Below, in pieces: positions 4,129 to 5,441 of a stretch of DNA of 5,441 nt. Origin of the DNA: Bacilli bacterium (GTDB lineage Bacteria > Bacillota_I > Bacilli_A > RFN20 > CAG-826); the NCBI GenBank assembly GCA_024413875.1, contig JAKSVY010000078.1:1-5441 (forward strand), read 5' to 3'. The translations under genes and the position numbers were made by a program. The number at the start of each line of letters is the position of its first letter. The first letter of the stretch is position 1. The notes below the pieces were generated by a model, which made no database searches, had not been told where the DNA came from, and saw only the letters and a list, made by a program, of their open reading frames with translations.

Positions 4129-5441
4129 ATGAAAAAACAAATCGTTGCCTTATTCATTCTTTCTTCTTCCTTAGCTGGTTGCGCTAATCAAAATCATTTC
4201 CATGAATATGGTGATTGGGTAGTTAATGGAGATGTCCACGAAAGATTATGCTCGTGTGGAGATAAGATTTCTGAATCTCATGATTACGATAATGGCCGCG
4301 TAACTAAAGAAGCAACTCACGTCGAAAATGGTGAGAAGATTTTTACTTGTTCAACATGTGGTTATGAAAAGTCAGAAGTAATTAACAAAATTGAAGGCCA
4401 TATCTTCAACCAAATGGTTATGAATGACTCAACAAAAAAGAAAGATGCAGATTGTTCTTCACCCGCTGAATATTATTTTAGTTGTATATGTGGAGTTGTT
4501 AGTGACACAGAATGTTTCCGCTATGGAAATTCAACATCACATTCATTTACAAGTGGAATTACTTTAAGTGGTACATACAAAACATCATATTTTGGTGGAG
4601 AATTATTTAGCTTTACTGGCGCTACTTTTAAAGGACGTTGCGACATTGAAAATAAAGACGTTGTTTTATCAGAAAATGAATTAAGTGTCATTTATCAAAA
4701 CAATAAAACATCATTCTCTTGTGGTGACACTAAAGTAACTATTGCATTAAAATCTAATCCAGATGTTAAAAAGGTATTAGATGTTGTTGTTGATCACAAT
4801 CTTGAATGGGATTTTTCATCACCACTTGAAGATACTTGCACATGTTCTATCTGTGGTGAAAACGATGTCACATTTAGCAAAACATTAACTAGCAACGTTC
4901 CTCAAGAACTTGAAACTGCAAAGACATGCTCTCTTAATTTGAGTGGTGTATCTGCTTATAAGAGTGTTGTTTCAATTAAATTAGGCAAATATGATTTAGG
5001 TACAAATGTTAATAGTCTTAATTTCTCAAGTGTTAATAATGACCCTGAAGTAATCAATGGTAAAAATCAAACCATTACCGTAGTTGTTAAAGACTTAAAA
5101 GACATCAATCACACAATTAGCGTTCCAGTTAAACTTTGTACAAAAAAGATTTCAACTGAAGCAGATGTTTTCTCAATTGCTGTTGGAACTGCTACACAAG
5201 GCTTAGTTTCTGATAGCGGTAAATATTTATTAAAAGGATATTATGTTCAAACAAATGACATTGTAATTACTACTGGATTAACCAATTCAAATTACACATT
5301 CGATTGGAACTATGCTTTTGGTGGAACATATGAAGGAAATAATTACACCATCAAGGCTAAATCCGCTGGATGGGGTGTCTTTGGTAACCTTTATAACGCA
5401 ACAGTAAATAACGTAAAAATTGAAGATTCAATGTATACAGG
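4129..5441 (+). CDS. Multidomain surface lipoprotein with CxxCG repeats, Ig-like segments and GLUG-like beta-helix (C-terminus cut)
   Basis: From the ATG at 4129 the frame stays open for 437 codons to the window end, so the protein is longer than seen. Residues 1-18 are a lipoprotein signal peptide with lipobox LAGC (Cys18). Residues 23-140 hold three degenerate repeats with aromatic/His starts and cysteine pairs: HEYGDW (25-30) with CSCG (41-44); HDY (51-53) with CSTCG (74-78); GHIF (90-93) with CSSPAEYYFSCICG (109-122) and a closing YGNSTSHSF (132-140). These resemble Cys/His repeats of Firmicutes secreted proteins and may bind a metal. Residues about 145-221 look like a bacterial Ig-like beta-sandwich (FSFTGATF, GDTKVTIAL). 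A fourth unit has H223, W227 and CTCSICG (237-243), then a second probable beta-sandwich (about 246-337). From about 346 a GLUG-like beta-helix begins (FGGTYEGNNYTI 412-423, GVFGNLYNATVNNVKI 430 onward as a spaced pattern). The gene lies 4 bp after the permease, so it is probably in the operon. Domain names are pattern-based and function is unknown. Confidence 0.8.
   Translation, partial: MKKQIVALFILSSSLAGCANQNHFHEYGDWVVNGDVHERLCSCGDKISESHDYDNGRVTKEATHVENGEKIFTCSTCGYEKSEVINKIEGHIFNQMVMNDSTKKKDADCSSPAEYYFSCICGVVSDTECFRYGNSTSHSFTSGITLSGTYKTSYFGGELFSFTGATFKGRCDIENKDVVLSENELSVIYQNNKTSFSCGDTKVTIALKSNPDVKKVLDVVVDHNLEWDFSSPLEDTCTCSICGENDVTFSKTLTSNVPQELETAKTCSLNLSGVSAYKSVVSIKLGKYDLGTNVNSLNFSSVNNDPEVINGKNQTITVVVKDLKDINHTISVPVKLCTKKISTEADVFSIAVGTATQGLVSDSGKYLLKGYYVQTNDIVITTGLTNSNYTFDWNYAFGGTYEGNNYTIKAKSAGWGVFGNLYNATVNNVKIEDSMYT

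Noticed and set aside
1..5441. UGA-as-tryptophan code, CRISPR arrays, tRNA/rRNA genes, insertion sequences and phage signs
   Set aside because: All tryptophans are TGG and no frame needs TGA read-through; no regularly spaced repeats, no cloverleaf or rRNA stretches, and no transposase or integrase motif could be seen on either strand.

Overview
The window comes from a low-GC (about one third G+C by eye) bacterium of the Bacillota/Mollicutes-related type, probably an uncultured gut-associated member of the class Bacilli. This rests on AT-rich codon choice, AGGAG-type ribosome binding sites, lipobox signal peptides and Firmicutes-style extracellular repeat domains. All tryptophans in the recognisable proteins use TGG and no reading frame is broken by TGA, so the standard bacterial code (table 11) fits and the Mycoplasma-type code is not supported. 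Species-level identity cannot be read from the sequence.

Layout: positions 1-245 (minus strand) hold the N-terminal 81 codons of a glycoside hydrolase family 130 (GH130) protein, probably a beta-mannoside phosphorylase, running off the left edge. Positions 246-566 are a 321-bp divergent control region. It carries a perfect 20-bp palindrome (411-430), a TTGACA-17-AATAAT promoter candidate for the GH130 gene (380-408, minus), a TATAAT box (526-531) for the rightward operon, and three spaced GAACAT words. Positions 567-4124 hold a tightly packed sugar ABC importer: a 577-aa lipoprotein substrate-binding protein, then two six-helix permeases of the MalF/UgpA and MalG/UgpE type, separated by 7 and 2 bp. 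Four bp later (4129-5441, open at the right edge) begins a second lipoprotein of at least 437 aa. It has cysteine/histidine-rich CxxCG-like repeats, two probable Ig-like beta-sandwich segments and the start of a GLUG-like right-handed beta-helix.

How the parts may work together (inference): the binding protein captures a carbohydrate at the cell surface, the two permeases carry it in with an ATPase not encoded here, and the divergent GH130 enzyme may cleave the imported beta-mannoside with phosphate. The shared control region would let one regulator coordinate both sides. The terminal repeat-rich lipoprotein is the least conventional part. Its position suggests translation from the same mRNA and a surface role linked to the substrate, but its function is unknown.
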